Source of the DNA: Pseudomonas jessenii
GTDB taxonomy: Bacteria > Pseudomonadota > Gammaproteobacteria > Pseudomonadales > Pseudomonadaceae
DNA length: 64,000 nucleotides
Direction: 5' to 3'
Assembly (NCBI RefSeq): GCF_002236115.1
Contig: NZ_NIWT01000004.1
Span: 248,001 to 312,000, forward strand
The position numbers were made by a program, and so were the translations under genes. The notes beneath the pieces were generated by a model. It did not search any database. It was not told the DNA's origin and worked only from the letters and a program-made list of their open reading frames with translations. How positions within the stretch are numbered: the first letter of the stretch is position 1; each line of letters opens with the position of its first letter. This document shows, piece after piece, positions 43,431 through 52,701 of the stretch.

Positions 43431-45074
43431 ATGATGGCGACAAAAATAATTCCGCCCGCCGACGGCGCCTATGCCTACCCCTTGCTGATCAAGCAATTGC
43501 TGCTGTCCGGCGTGCGCTACGAGCCGGGCCGGGAAATCGTCTACGCCGACAAGCTGCGCTACAGCTACCAGACTCTCAACAAGCGTATTCGCCGCCTGGC
43601 CAATGCGCTGACCGCAGCCGGGGTCAAGGCCGGTGACACCGTGGCCCTGCTCGATTGGGACAGCCACCGCTACCTGGAATGCTTCTTCGCCGTGCCGATG
43701 ATCGGCGCGGTGCTGCACACGGTGAACATTCGCCTGTCGCCGGAGCAGGTGCTGTTCACCATGAACCACGCCGAAGATGACCTGGTGCTGGTGCATGATG
43801 ATTTCCTGCCCCTGGTCGAGCAGATCCACGGTCGGCTGGAAACCGTAAAAGGCTACCTGCAGCTCACCGATGACGAGGCGACCACGACCTCGCTGCCGGT
43901 GCTGGGCGAGTACGAGCACCTGCTGTCCCTGGCCTCGGACCAGTACGACTTCCCCGATTTCGACGAGAACTCGGTCGCCACGCTGTTCTACACCACCGGC
44001 ACTACCGGCGACCCGAAAGGCGTGTACTTCAGCCACCGCCAGTTGGTGCTGCACACCCTGAATGCCGTCGGCACCCTGGGCGTCTATCAGGGCCAGCCGC
44101 TGCTGCGCTCCGACGACGTGTACATGCCGATCACGCCGATGTTCCATGTGCATGCCTGGGGCGTGCCGTATGTCGCGACCCTGATGGGCATCAAGCAGGT
44201 CTACCCGGGCCGCTACGAACCCAACAGCCTGGTCAAGCTGTACCGCGAAGAGAAGGTGACCTTCTCCCACTGCGTGCCGACCATCCTGCAGATGATCCTC
44301 AACTGCGAGGAAGGCAAGGCGACCCGTTTCGACGGCTGGAAAATGCTCCTGGGTGGCAGCGCGCTGACCCTGGGCGTGGCCAGCGAAGCCAATGCCAAAG
44401 GCATGGTGGTGCACGCAGGCTATGGCATGTCCGAGACCTGCCCGTTGCTGTGCCTGACGTACCTGCGCGATGAAGACCTGCAGCTGTCCGCCGAAGCGCA
44501 ACTGCCGATCCGCATCAAGACCGGCACCCCGGTGCCATTGGTCGACCTGAAGATCATCGACGCCGACGGCAAAGATGTGCCCCATGACGGTGAGTCCCTG
44601 GGCGAGATCGTGGTGCGCGCGCCGTGGCTGACCCAGGGCTATCTGAAAGCCCCGGACAAAGGCTCGGAGCTGTGGCACAACGGCTGGCTGCACACCGGCG
44701 ACATGGCCTCGATCGACAAGCTGGGCGGCGTGGAAATCAAGGACCGCATCAAGGACGTGATCAAGACCGGCGGTGAGTGGATCAGCTCCCTGGAACTGGA
44801 AAGCCTGATCAGCGAACACCCGGGCGTGATGTCCGTCGCCGTGGTGGGCATTGCCGACGAACAATGGGGTGAACGCCCGATGGCCATGGTCGTCTGCGAG
44901 CCGGGGCAATACCTCGACCGCAAGATTCTGGAGGTGCATTTGCAAGCCTTCGTCGATGGCGGCCGCATCAACAAATGGGCGATTCCCAAGCAGTTCAAGT
45001 TCGTCGCCGAAATCCCCAAGACCAGCGTCGGCAAGATCAACAAGAAGCTGATTCGGGAAACTGAAGCGAACTGA
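43431..45074 (+). CDS. acyl-CoA ligase (AMP-binding family)
   Basis: The 547-residue enzyme has the AMP-binding P-loop FYTTGTTGDPKGVYF, the A5 motif GYGMSETCPL, HTGDMASID and the C-terminal catalytic lysine in KTSVGKINKK. It belongs to the medium/long-chain fatty acid:CoA ligase group. It activates the imported or released acid for the acyl-CoA dehydrogenase upstream. It is the last gene of the operon and is followed by a REPIN rather than a clear terminator. Confidence 0.93.
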   Translation: MMATKIIPPADGAYAYPLLIKQLLLSGVRYEPGREIVYADKLRYSYQTLNKRIRRLANALTAAGVKAGDTVALLDWDSHRYLECFFAVPMIGAVLHTVNIRLSPEQVLFTMNHAEDDLVLVHDDFLPLVEQIHGRLETVKGYLQLTDDEATTTSLPVLGEYEHLLSLASDQYDFPDFDENSVATLFYTTGTTGDPKGVYFSHRQLVLHTLNAVGTLGVYQGQPLLRSDDVYMPITPMFHVHAWGVPYVATLMGIKQVYPGRYEPNSLVKLYREEKVTFSHCVPTILQMILNCEEGKATRFDGWKMLLGGSALTLGVASEANAKGMVVHAGYGMSETCPLLCLTYLRDEDLQLSAEAQLPIRIKTGTPVPLVDLKIIDADGKDVPHDGESLGEIVVRAPWLTQGYLKAPDKGSELWHNGWLHTGDMASIDKLGGVEIKDRIKDVIKTGGEWISSLELESLISEHPGVMSVAVVGIADEQWGERPMAMVVCEPGQYLDRKILEVHLQAFVDGGRINKWAIPKQFKFVAEIPKTSVGKINKKLIRETEAN

Positions 45075-45093
45075 CACGAACTGACCCGAACAC

Positions 45094-45193
45094 TGTAGGA
45101 GCGAGCTTGCTCGCGATGGACTCAAGGGCGTCGCGTTTATCCTGTAAACACGCGTTATCGTTAACGACCATCGCGAGCAAGCTCGCTCCTACA
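45094..45193. repeat. REPIN after the acyl-CoA ligase gene
   Basis: Two inverted REP copies of the GTAGGAGCGAGCTTG variant, 20 nt after the stop codon. Confidence 0.9.
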
Positions 45194-45229
45194 ACGAATT
45201 CAACAGTGGGCGGTTTCTGGATAGTTTGC

Positions 45230-45272
45230 GGGGCGTCATCTTTGTCATAGTCCTCGTCAGAGATAACGCCCC
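45230..45272. other. inverted repeat upstream of the channel gene
   Basis: GGGGCGT and ACGCCCC are separated by 29 nt, about 95 nt before the channel gene. It could be an operator or an mRNA stem. Confidence 0.3.
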
Positions 45273-45367
45273 GTTAGTCGCAGTTTTCAGCGCCTGTGCC
45301 AAGCTGAACGGGGTATTAGCGCCGCGCATTCAACTGCCGGCCAGTCAACCCCCAGGAAGCCCATGCC

Positions 45368-45709
45368 ATGAACCTCGCCCGTGCATCAAACGTTCGCCAC
45401 GAGTTCTACAAAGCCGTCTGGTTCTATTTAAAAGTGGTCTGGCCGATCTTCTCGATACTGCTTTTGGTGATCATTACGTTCGGCCTCATCATCGCCCACC
45501 TGGAAGGCTGGGGCCCGTTAGACGGTATCTACTTCGCCTTCGTGACCGGCCTGACCATCGGCTATGGAGAGCTGGTGCCCAAATTGGGTGTGTCGCGGGT
45601 GCTGGCGATCCTGCTGGGTTTCAACGGCGTGCTGATGACCGCGACATTCGCGGCGATCAGTGTCCGGGCCATTGAAGTGACTGTGACGGCGGCGAGGAAA
45701 GAGGAATAG
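45368..45709 (+). CDS. small two-helix potassium channel (Ion_trans_2)
   Basis: The 113-residue protein has membrane segments near residues 24-46 and 75-97 with a pore loop between. The loop carries a selectivity-filter-like TIGYG in TGLTIGYGELVP. This is the minimal KcsA-type channel layout, with no regulatory RCK domain. It stands alone between two REPINs. Confidence 0.85.
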   Translation: MNLARASNVRHEFYKAVWFYLKVVWPIFSILLLVIITFGLIIAHLEGWGPLDGIYFAFVTGLTIGYGELVPKLGVSRVLAILLGFNGVLMTATFAAISVRAIEVTVTAARKEE

Positions 45710-45725
45710 GGTGTAGCCTGCTCAA

Positions 45726-45762
45726 CCCAAAGCCAAAGCCAAAGCCAAACCCAAACACAAAA
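45726..45762. repeat. short imperfect hexamer repeat
   Basis: AAAGCC is repeated three times in tandem, followed by degenerate CAAACC/CAAACA units, just before a REPIN. Confidence 0.7.
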
Positions 45763-45766
45763 CCCC

Positions 45767-45856
45767 TGTGGGAGCGAGCTTGCTCGCGATAGCGGTGTAT
45801 CAGCCAGCAAAAATGCTGAATGTTAAGCCCTCATCGCGAGCAAGCTCGCTCCCACA
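45767..45856. repeat. REPIN between the channel gene and fdsD
   Basis: Two standard inverted REP copies between the convergent channel and formate dehydrogenase genes. Confidence 0.9.
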
Positions 45857-45875
45857 GTTTTTTGCAGCCAGCAGG

Positions 45876-46097
45876 CTAAGCCTCCCAACCCGCCCCAGTC
45901 ACCGCCGCCTGCACCAGCGGGTGTAAGTCCGCCCCCTGATGTTCCGTCTGCCAGGCCAGCAACTCCTTGCGCATGCTGGGCGCCCAGTACATCTGCATAT
46001 GATTGCGCACGCTGAGCACCGCCTGTTGCTGGTCCGGCTGGCTGGCAAAGTACTGGGCGATCTGGTTGGCCATCTTGATCAGGTTGTTCGTGCTCAT
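45876..46097 (-). CDS. fdsD: formate dehydrogenase delta subunit
   Basis: The 73-residue protein matches FdsD (KMANQIAQYFAS, VRNHMQMYWAPSMR). It has no cofactor site; in Rhodobacter it is needed for an active complex. It overlaps the fdsA stop by ATGA. The usual fdsC sulfurtransferase-like gene is absent between fdsA and fdsD. Confidence 0.92.
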   Translation of the reverse strand: MSTNNLIKMANQIAQYFASQPDQQQAVLSVRNHMQMYWAPSMRKELLAWQTEHQGADLHPLVQAAVTGAGWEA

Positions 46098-48970
46098 CGG
46101 CGTACCTCCGCTTTGGCGCCACGGCCCCGGTCCTTGAGCAGACGATGCTGTTCATCGCTGAATTCCTGGAAGCGTTTTTGCCACTCCGAAGGGTGATAAA
46201 CGCGGCTGACTTCCACGGCGGTGACCTTGTACTCCGGACAGTTGGTAGCCCAGTCGGAGTTGTCGGTGGTGATCACGTTGGCGCCCGATTCCGGGAAGTG
46301 GAACGTGGTGTACACCACGCCCGGGGCGACCCGTTCGGTGATCCGCGCACGCAGCACGGTTTGCCCGGCGCGGCTGCCGATACCGACCCAGTCACCTTCG
46401 TTGATGCCGCGGCTTTCGGCGTCGGTCGGGTGGATTTCCAGGCGGTCTTCGTCATGCCAGGCGACGTTGTCGGTACGCCGGGTTTGAGCACCGACGTTGT
46501 ACTGGCTGAGGATGCGCCCGGTGGTCAGCAGCAGCGGATAGCGACTGTTGACCTTCTCCTCGGTGGGCACGTAGCCGGTGAGCATGAAGCGCCCCTTGCC
46601 GCGCACGAACTCTTCGATGTGCATGGTCGGCGTGCCGTCCGGTGCTTCGGCGTTGCACGGCCATTGCAGGCTGCCGTGGCTATCCAGTGCGGCGTAGCTG
46701 ACGTTGGTGAAGGTCGGCGTCAGGCTGGCGATTTCATCCATGATTTGCGACGGGTGCGTGTAGTTCATCGGGTAGCCCAACGCATTGGCCAGCGCCACCG
46801 TGCCTTCCCAGTCGGCCTTGCCGCCCAGCGGGTCCATGACTTTGCGTACCCGCGAGATACGCCGCTCGGCGTTGGTAAAGGTGCCGTCTTTTTCCAGGAA
46901 CGAACTGCCCGGCAGGAACACATGGGCGAACTTGGCGGTTTCGTTGAGGAAAATGTCCTGCACCACCACGCACTCCATGGCCGACAAAGCGGCGGTGACG
47001 TGCTGGGTATTCGGATCGCTCTGGGCGATGTCTTCGCCCTGGCAATACAGGCCCTTGAAACTGCCGGCCAGGGCCGACTCGAACATGTTGGGGATGCGCA
47101 GGCCCGGGTCGGGTTGCAGGGTCACGTTCCAGGCCTGTTCGAACTGCGCCCGCACCACCTCGTTGGAGATGTGCCGGTAGCCAGGTAGTTCGTGGGGGAA
47201 GGAGCCCATGTCGCAGGAGCCCTGAACGTTGTTCTGCCCCCGCAGCGGGTTCACGCCAACGCCTTCGCGACCGATGTTGCCGGTGGCCATGGCCAGGTTG
47301 GCGATGCCCATCACCGAGGTACTGCCCTGACTGTGTTCGGTGACGCCCAAACCGTAGTAGATGGCCGCATTGCCACCGGTGGCATACAGGCGCGCAGCGG
47401 CACGAATGTCGGCAGCGGGTACACCGCAGATCGGGCCAAGGGCTTCCGGCGAGTTTTCCGCGCGGCTGACAAACTCACTCCAGATCGCGAAATCGCTACC
47501 CTCGCAACGGGCGTCGATAAAGGCCTGGTTTTGCAGGCCTTCAGTGATGATCACGTGGGCCAAGGCATTGAGCATGGCGACGTTGGTGCCAGGGCGCAGT
47601 GCCAAGTGATATTCGGCGCGGGCATGCACCGTATCCACCAGATCAATGCGCCGTGGATCGATGACGATCAGCCGCGCGCCTTCACGCAGGCGGCGCTTGA
47701 GTTGCGAGGCGAACACCGGGTGGGCGTCGCTGGGGTTGGCGCCCATCACCAGGATCACGTCGGCCTGCATCACCGAGTCGAAACTCTGGGTGCCGGCGGA
47801 CTCGCCCAGGGTTTGCTTCAGGCCATAACCGGTCGGCGAGTGGCAGACCCGTGCGCAGGTGTCGACGTTGTTGTTGCCGAAGGCCGCACGCACCAGTTTC
47901 TGCACCAGATAGGTTTCTTCGTTGGTGCAACGGCTGGAGGTGATGCCACCGATGGAGTCGCGGCCATATTTTTGCTGCAGACGTCGGAATTCGCTGGCGG
48001 CGTAAGTCACCGCTTCATCCCAGCTGACTTCCTGCCAAGGGTCGCTGATGTGCTTGCGGATCATCGGCTTGGTGATGCGATCCGGGTGGGTGGCGTAGCC
48101 CCAGGCAAAGCGCCCTTTGACGCAAGAGTGGCCATGGTTGGCCTGGCCGTTCTTGTCCGGAACCATACGCACCAACTGGTCGCCTTTCATCTCGGCGCGG
48201 AACGAGCAGCCCACGCCGCAATAGGCGCAAGTGGTGATCACGCTGCGTTCCGGCTGGCCCAACTCGACCACGCTTTTTTCCATCAGTGTCGCAGTCGGGC
48301 AGGCCTGCACACAGGCGCCGCAGGACACGCATTCCGAATCGAGGAAGTTCTCACCGCCAGCAGCCGCGACCCGGGATTCAAAACCGCGCCCGGTAATGGT
48401 CAGGGCAAAGGTGCCCTGGGTTTCTTCGCAGGCACGCACGCAACGGTTACAGACGATGCACTTGCTCGGGTCGTAGTCGAAGTAGGGGTTGGAGGTGTCT
48501 TTCACGTCCTCCAGATGGTTCTCGCCTTCATAGCCATAACGCACTTCCCGCAGGCCGACCTGTCCGGCGACGGTTTGCAGCTCGCAGTTGCCGTTGGCCG
48601 AGCAGGTCAGGCAGTCCAGCGGGTGATCGGATATGTACAACTCCATGACATTGCGCCGCAGGGTCGCGAGCTTTGGCGTCTGGGTATGCACGGTCATGCC
48701 TTCAGTGACCGGCGTGGTGCAGGACGCGGGGTAGCCGCGCATGCCGTCGATCTCCACCAGGCACATGCGGCAGGAGCCGAAGGCTTCCAGGCTGTCGGTG
48801 GCACAGAGTTTCGGAATGGTGGTGCCCAGCAGCGCGGCGGCGCGCATCACCGAGGTGCCTTCGGGCACGCTGATGCTGCGGCCATCGATGTTCAGGGTGA
48901 CTTGCACCTGGCTGTCGCGGGCTGGCGTACCCAGATCGATATCGGTTTTCGGGTCGAAGAGAGTGATCAT
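46094..48970 (-). CDS. fdsA: NAD-dependent formate dehydrogenase alpha (catalytic Mo/W) subunit
   Basis: The start at 48970 (MITLFDPKTD) overlaps the fdsB stop. The 958-residue protein has an N-terminal [2Fe-2S] domain (C56, C67, C70, C84). The NuoG-like HxxxCxxCxxxxxC segment follows (H116-C129), then two [4Fe-4S] ferredoxin motifs (CIVCNRC, CVSCGAC) and a further cluster at CAYCGVGC. The molybdopterin domain carries C376-H377 (CARVCHS), the metal-ligating cysteine and the essential histidine. It oxidises formate to CO2 and passes electrons to FdsBG and NAD+. Confidence 0.96.
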   Translation of the reverse strand: MITLFDPKTDIDLGTPARDSQVQVTLNIDGRSISVPEGTSVMRAAALLGTTIPKLCATDSLEAFGSCRMCLVEIDGMRGYPASCTTPVTEGMTVHTQTPKLATLRRNVMELYISDHPLDCLTCSANGNCELQTVAGQVGLREVRYGYEGENHLEDVKDTSNPYFDYDPSKCIVCNRCVRACEETQGTFALTITGRGFESRVAAAGGENFLDSECVSCGACVQACPTATLMEKSVVELGQPERSVITTCAYCGVGCSFRAEMKGDQLVRMVPDKNGQANHGHSCVKGRFAWGYATHPDRITKPMIRKHISDPWQEVSWDEAVTYAASEFRRLQQKYGRDSIGGITSSRCTNEETYLVQKLVRAAFGNNNVDTCARVCHSPTGYGLKQTLGESAGTQSFDSVMQADVILVMGANPSDAHPVFASQLKRRLREGARLIVIDPRRIDLVDTVHARAEYHLALRPGTNVAMLNALAHVIITEGLQNQAFIDARCEGSDFAIWSEFVSRAENSPEALGPICGVPAADIRAAARLYATGGNAAIYYGLGVTEHSQGSTSVMGIANLAMATGNIGREGVGVNPLRGQNNVQGSCDMGSFPHELPGYRHISNEVVRAQFEQAWNVTLQPDPGLRIPNMFESALAGSFKGLYCQGEDIAQSDPNTQHVTAALSAMECVVVQDIFLNETAKFAHVFLPGSSFLEKDGTFTNAERRISRVRKVMDPLGGKADWEGTVALANALGYPMNYTHPSQIMDEIASLTPTFTNVSYAALDSHGSLQWPCNAEAPDGTPTMHIEEFVRGKGRFMLTGYVPTEEKVNSRYPLLLTTGRILSQYNVGAQTRRTDNVAWHDEDRLEIHPTDAESRGINEGDWVGIGSRAGQTVLRARITERVAPGVVYTTFHFPESGANVITTDNSDWATNCPEYKVTAVEVSRVYHPSEWQKRFQEFSDEQHRLLKDRGRGAKAEVRR

Positions 48971-50526
48971 TGCTCGGCCTCCGAGGGCTGCAAGCCGAAG
49001 TCGGCGGGGAAGTGCTTGAGGGCGCTGGCGACCGGGAAGGAAACCATGCCGCCCAATGCGCACAGCGAACCGTATTGCAGGGTGTCGCACAGGTCCTTGA
49101 GGATGATCACCTGCTCATCGCGACCACTCGCGTCTGGCGCGGCGAGCAGGCGGTCGATCACCTCCACGCCCCGGGTCGAGCCGATGCGGCACGGGGTGCA
49201 TTTGCCACAGGATTCCTCGGCGCAAAACTGCATCGCGAAGCGCGCCATATGGGCCATGTCCAGGGTGTCGTCAGCCACCACCACACCACCGTGACCGAGC
49301 ATCGCGCCGATGGCGGTGAAGGCCTCGTAATCCAGCGGTGTATCGAATTGCGAAGGTGGCACCCAGGCGCCGAGGGGGCCGCCCACCTGCGCAGCCTTCA
49401 GCGGCCGGCCACTGGCGGTTCCGCCGCCGTAGTCTTCCACCAGTTCGCGCAGGGTCAGGCCAAAGGCCCGTTCCACCAGACCGCCATGACGAATATTGCC
49501 CGCCAACTGGAAGGGCATGGTGCCCAGGGAACGGCCCATACCGTAATCACGGTAGAACTGCGCACCCTTGGCCAGAATCAGCGGCACCGAGGCCAAAGTC
49601 AGCACGTTGTGCACCAGCGTCGGCAGGCCGAACAGACCCTTCAAGGCAGGAATTGGCGGCTTGGCACGAACGATCCCGCGCTTGCCTTCGAGGGAGTCCA
49701 GCAACGCGGTTTCTTCACCGCAGATGTACGCGCCGGCACCGACTCGCACTTCCATATCGAACGCCTGGCCGCTGCCGCCGACATTGGCGCCGAGGTAACC
49801 GGCATCACGGGCAATGTTCAACGCCGCACGCAGCGTGGCCACAGCATCGGGATATTCCGAGCGAACATAGATGTAGCCGTAAGTGGCACCGACGGTAATG
49901 CCGGCGATGGCCATGCCTTCGATCAGCAGGAAGGGGTCGCCTTCCATCAACATGCGGTCGGCGAAAGTGCCGGAGTCGCCTTCGTCGGCGTTGCATACGA
50001 TGTACTTTTGCGCAGCTTCGGTCGCACGTACCGTGCGCCATTTGATCCCGGCGGGGAAGGCCGCGCCGCCACGGCCACGCAGGCCCGAATCGAACACCGC
50101 CGTCGCGGTCTGCTCGCCGCCCAGGGCGATGGCTTGGGTCAAGCCCTCGAAACCGCCGTGCGCGCGGTAATCGTCCAGCGACAGCGGCCGGGTGATGCCG
50201 GCACGGGCAAACAGCAGGCGTTGTTGAGTCTTCAGATAAGACAATTCTTCCACCAGGCCCAAGGCCAGTGGGTGGCTGGACGGCTCGCCTTGCAACGCAT
50301 CGAGCACGGACGGCACATCGGCAGCGGTCAGCGGGCCGAAGCCGATACGGCCTTGCGGGCTGTCCACTTCCAGCAGCGGTTCCAGCCAGTACAGGCCGCG
50401 CGAACTGGTGCGCTGTAGCTCCAGAGGCAGATTGCGTTCCTTGGCCTGAGTGATCAGGGCCACGGATACCTCATCGGCACCCACGGCACGGGCTAGCGAA
50501 TCACAGGGCAGATAGAGAGTCGGCAT
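48967..50526 (-). CDS. fdsB: formate dehydrogenase beta subunit (FMN, NAD-binding)
   Basis: The 519-residue protein is NuoF-like. It has an N-terminal thioredoxin-like ferredoxin part, the FMN/NADH site (SGLRGRGGAAFPAGIKW, NADEGDSGTF) and a [4Fe-4S] motif ESCGKCTPCRIGS. It reduces NAD+ with electrons from FdsA. It overlaps both neighbours, which shows translational coupling. Confidence 0.96.
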   Translation of the reverse strand: MPTLYLPCDSLARAVGADEVSVALITQAKERNLPLELQRTSSRGLYWLEPLLEVDSPQGRIGFGPLTAADVPSVLDALQGEPSSHPLALGLVEELSYLKTQQRLLFARAGITRPLSLDDYRAHGGFEGLTQAIALGGEQTATAVFDSGLRGRGGAAFPAGIKWRTVRATEAAQKYIVCNADEGDSGTFADRMLMEGDPFLLIEGMAIAGITVGATYGYIYVRSEYPDAVATLRAALNIARDAGYLGANVGGSGQAFDMEVRVGAGAYICGEETALLDSLEGKRGIVRAKPPIPALKGLFGLPTLVHNVLTLASVPLILAKGAQFYRDYGMGRSLGTMPFQLAGNIRHGGLVERAFGLTLRELVEDYGGGTASGRPLKAAQVGGPLGAWVPPSQFDTPLDYEAFTAIGAMLGHGGVVVADDTLDMAHMARFAMQFCAEESCGKCTPCRIGSTRGVEVIDRLLAAPDASGRDEQVIILKDLCDTLQYGSLCALGGMVSFPVASALKHFPADFGLQPSEAEQ

Positions 50527-51002
50527 CACGCGTCCTCCCGGCAAGCGTCGAGCAAGGCATCCAGACGCTCAGCGCTCAGCCGCGCATGCACCCGACCATC
50601 CAGCTCCAGGGCAGGCGAACAGGCGCAGGCACCGAGGCAATACACTGGCCGCAAACTGATGCTGCCATCGGCGCTGCTGCCGTGATCGTCCAGTTGCAGG
50701 CGCTCGCGCAACTGCGCGGCAAGCTGCTCGGCACCGCGGCTCTTGCACGACTCAGCCCGGCACAGCCGCAGGATATGTCTGGCCGGCGGCGCGGTACGGA
50801 AATCATGGTAAAAACTGATCACCCCGCGAACCTCGGCCTGGCTCAGGTTGAGGGCATGGGCAATCTCGGGGACGGCGACATCGGGGACGTAACCGATGCG
50901 TTCCTGAATATCATGAAGAATGGGCAACAGCGCACCCGCAGAGCCCTTGTGGCGCTCCAGCAGACTGTTGACCACAGGCAGGTGCAACATCTCATCAGGC
51001 AT
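50526..51002 (-). CDS. fdsG: formate dehydrogenase gamma subunit ([2Fe-2S])
   Basis: The 158-residue NuoE-like protein has a helical N-terminal part and a thioredoxin-like [2Fe-2S] domain with cysteines in LCRAESCKSRG and YCLGACACSPA. It is the first gene of the fdsGBAD operon, and its stop codon touches the fdsB start. Confidence 0.96.
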   Translation of the reverse strand: MPDEMLHLPVVNSLLERHKGSAGALLPILHDIQERIGYVPDVAVPEIAHALNLSQAEVRGVISFYHDFRTAPPARHILRLCRAESCKSRGAEQLAAQLRERLQLDDHGSSADGSISLRPVYCLGACACSPALELDGRVHARLSAERLDALLDACREDA

Positions 51003-51751
51003 TCAGCAATCCTCACGGTCACGGACAAACCAGATGGTCGTCGGTCGTCCGAAAGTGTCGGCTGCGGCACTCACACCACGTCACGGTATCGTGGCATTTT
51101 CAGGCCGTTGGCCAGGGCACCCTGAGCGGGCATCTTGTTGTGCCCGACGCGGTCTTCGCCGCACCTCTACTGGGCATAAAGGGCAGCTTGCCACGCTGCT
51201 GTTGATCGACCTGCACCAAAGCGACGTGCTCGGTTCTGCCTACGACTATCCATTAAGTCTAGATGAGTGCCGCAAGGGGCGTTCACACACCGGCCTAATG
51301 CCCGAAGGGCTTGTCGATGGCTGATGTATAGCAAGCATTACAGGCGAGAAGAAGCATCAGAACCATGGGCATTCTACGGAGCAGATCCGCCGATCCATTC
51401 CGCTACAAACCGAAAGCCATCCCCCCGAACCGAACACAAAACGCCCCGAAAAACCTCAAGGCCAAGCCGAAATACCACCCGGCACACAACCCCCCTGTGG
51501 GAGCGAGCTTGCTCGCGATAGCGCCAGCCCAACCACCCTCAATGCTGAAGATTGCACCACAATCCCACTCACACACTGGGGCCAAACAATGCCCGCCAGC
51601 CCACCGCAACCCCCTGTGGAAGCGGGCTTGCTCGCGAAAAACGCAAGGCATCCACGTGTCCCGCTGAATACCCCGGCCACCGCAACCAAGCCCGTTCTCA
51701 CAGCGTCACGCCTGACTTTTGAAACCAAAAACCATCCTGGCGCTTCGCCCA
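51003..51751. other. non-coding gap with two lone REPs
   Basis: No gene is supported in these 749 nt. A standard single REP lies at 51496-51520 and a degenerate one (TGTGGAAGCGGGCTTGCTCG) at 51615-51638, both in the same direction. The fds promoter should lie near 51003-51100. Frames here lack ribosome binding sites. Confidence 0.7.
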
Positions 51752-52063
51752 CTACCCCTCAGTCGTAGCCCCCGTCCGCTTAGACGCCAGCTCATTATCC
51801 CGATCCCGAGTAAGCACCTTCACCGCATCATCCACCAACGCCTTACTCATCGAAGTTAGATAATGCGCAGCCCAAGCGTGACGGTCGGTGTCTCTGGCAT
51901 AGGCGGCATCTTCAGTGAGGGTTTTGGCCAGGAACAGAAAATCAGAGGCCATGGACAACGCATCGCCGAGGGGAACGCCGCGAGTGACATGAAACAGCGC
52001 TTGATCCGCGCAGTAGATGGCCGGTGTCAGGCCGATGGTTTTGAGTTCAGGTTGTTCAGTCAT
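51752..52063 (-). CDS. DUF6124/DUF3077-like small protein
   Basis: The 103-residue protein has GGAGGT upstream of its ATG. The core (LFHVTRGVPLGDALSMASDFLFLAKTLTEDAA) matches a small Pseudomonas-specific family of unknown function. It has no membrane segment. A structured leader with its own terminator precedes it. Confidence 0.78.
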   Translation of the reverse strand: MTEQPELKTIGLTPAIYCADQALFHVTRGVPLGDALSMASDFLFLAKTLTEDAAYARDTDRHAWAAHYLTSMSKALVDDAVKVLTRDRDNELASKRTGATTEG

Positions 52064-52248
52064 TGGCCACCTCCGAGGATGGAGAGGTAATGGGGGAGGG
52101 GGTTACACGATTGGGAATCGCGTAGAGGGAAAAGCCAAATTTCAAACGGATTGATACTGCGCATTATCCAACTCCTTGATATGAGGAGCTGCCACGTTCG
52201 TTACCACACGAATGGGTGACAGCTGTGCGCAGGGTGGTAAACCGGGAA

Positions 52249-52506
52249 TCAAGGAAACCGGCACGCCCGAGGGCGTCCCACGCACAGCCGCCATAACTCA
52301 CGCTGCAGGCATAAAAAAAGCGCCTGATGACGTGATTGGGGCGCTGTTGCGCCTTGAATAACTCGGGTTACCACACCCGGTCGCTGAATTGGCAGCGACG
52401 GGGAAAGATTAACGTGAAGGTTATGTAGCTGCAACCGCGTATTGGTCAAAGCGGCAAACAGCGGATGGACCACGCCCCCCGCCTGAGTTCGAACGTTGGC
52501 AACCAT
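52249..52506 (-). CDS. short upstream ORF, possible leader peptide or uncharacterised protein
   Basis: The ATG at 52506 (MVANVRTQAGG) has a near-perfect AAGGAGGT site. The frame runs 85 codons, but an intrinsic terminator lies inside it at 52313-52348, so the full product may rarely be made. It could be a leader ORF controlling the DUF6124-like gene. Confidence 0.4.
   Translation of the reverse strand: MVANVRTQAGGVVHPLFAALTNTRLQLHNLHVNLSPSLPIQRPGVVTRVIQGATAPQSRHQALFLCLQRELWRLCVGRPRACRFP
52313..52348 (-). terminator. intrinsic terminator inside the leader ORF
   Basis: On the minus strand AGCGCC pairs with GGCGCT around a loop and is followed by seven T residues. Just upstream, GTCGCTG/CAGCGAC (52380-52399) and CGGGT/ACCCG (about 52363-52379) form further stems. 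The set looks like an attenuator or a small RNA. Confidence 0.6.
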
Positions 52507-52701
52507 TACCTCCTTAGGCAATAGGTAGTAATAGTCAAAAACTCACATTTTTGCTTGTCAACGTTTTCAGAGGGACGACTCAAAGGATGGTGAGATGGCG
52601 CGATGATATCTGAGCTTCAGCGTGCTACTTTTCGGTGCTTAGCGGGTATCGCGCTTTTGAGTAAGCTTGGGTGCTGGCGCACATTAGGAGCAAAGGACTG
52701 G

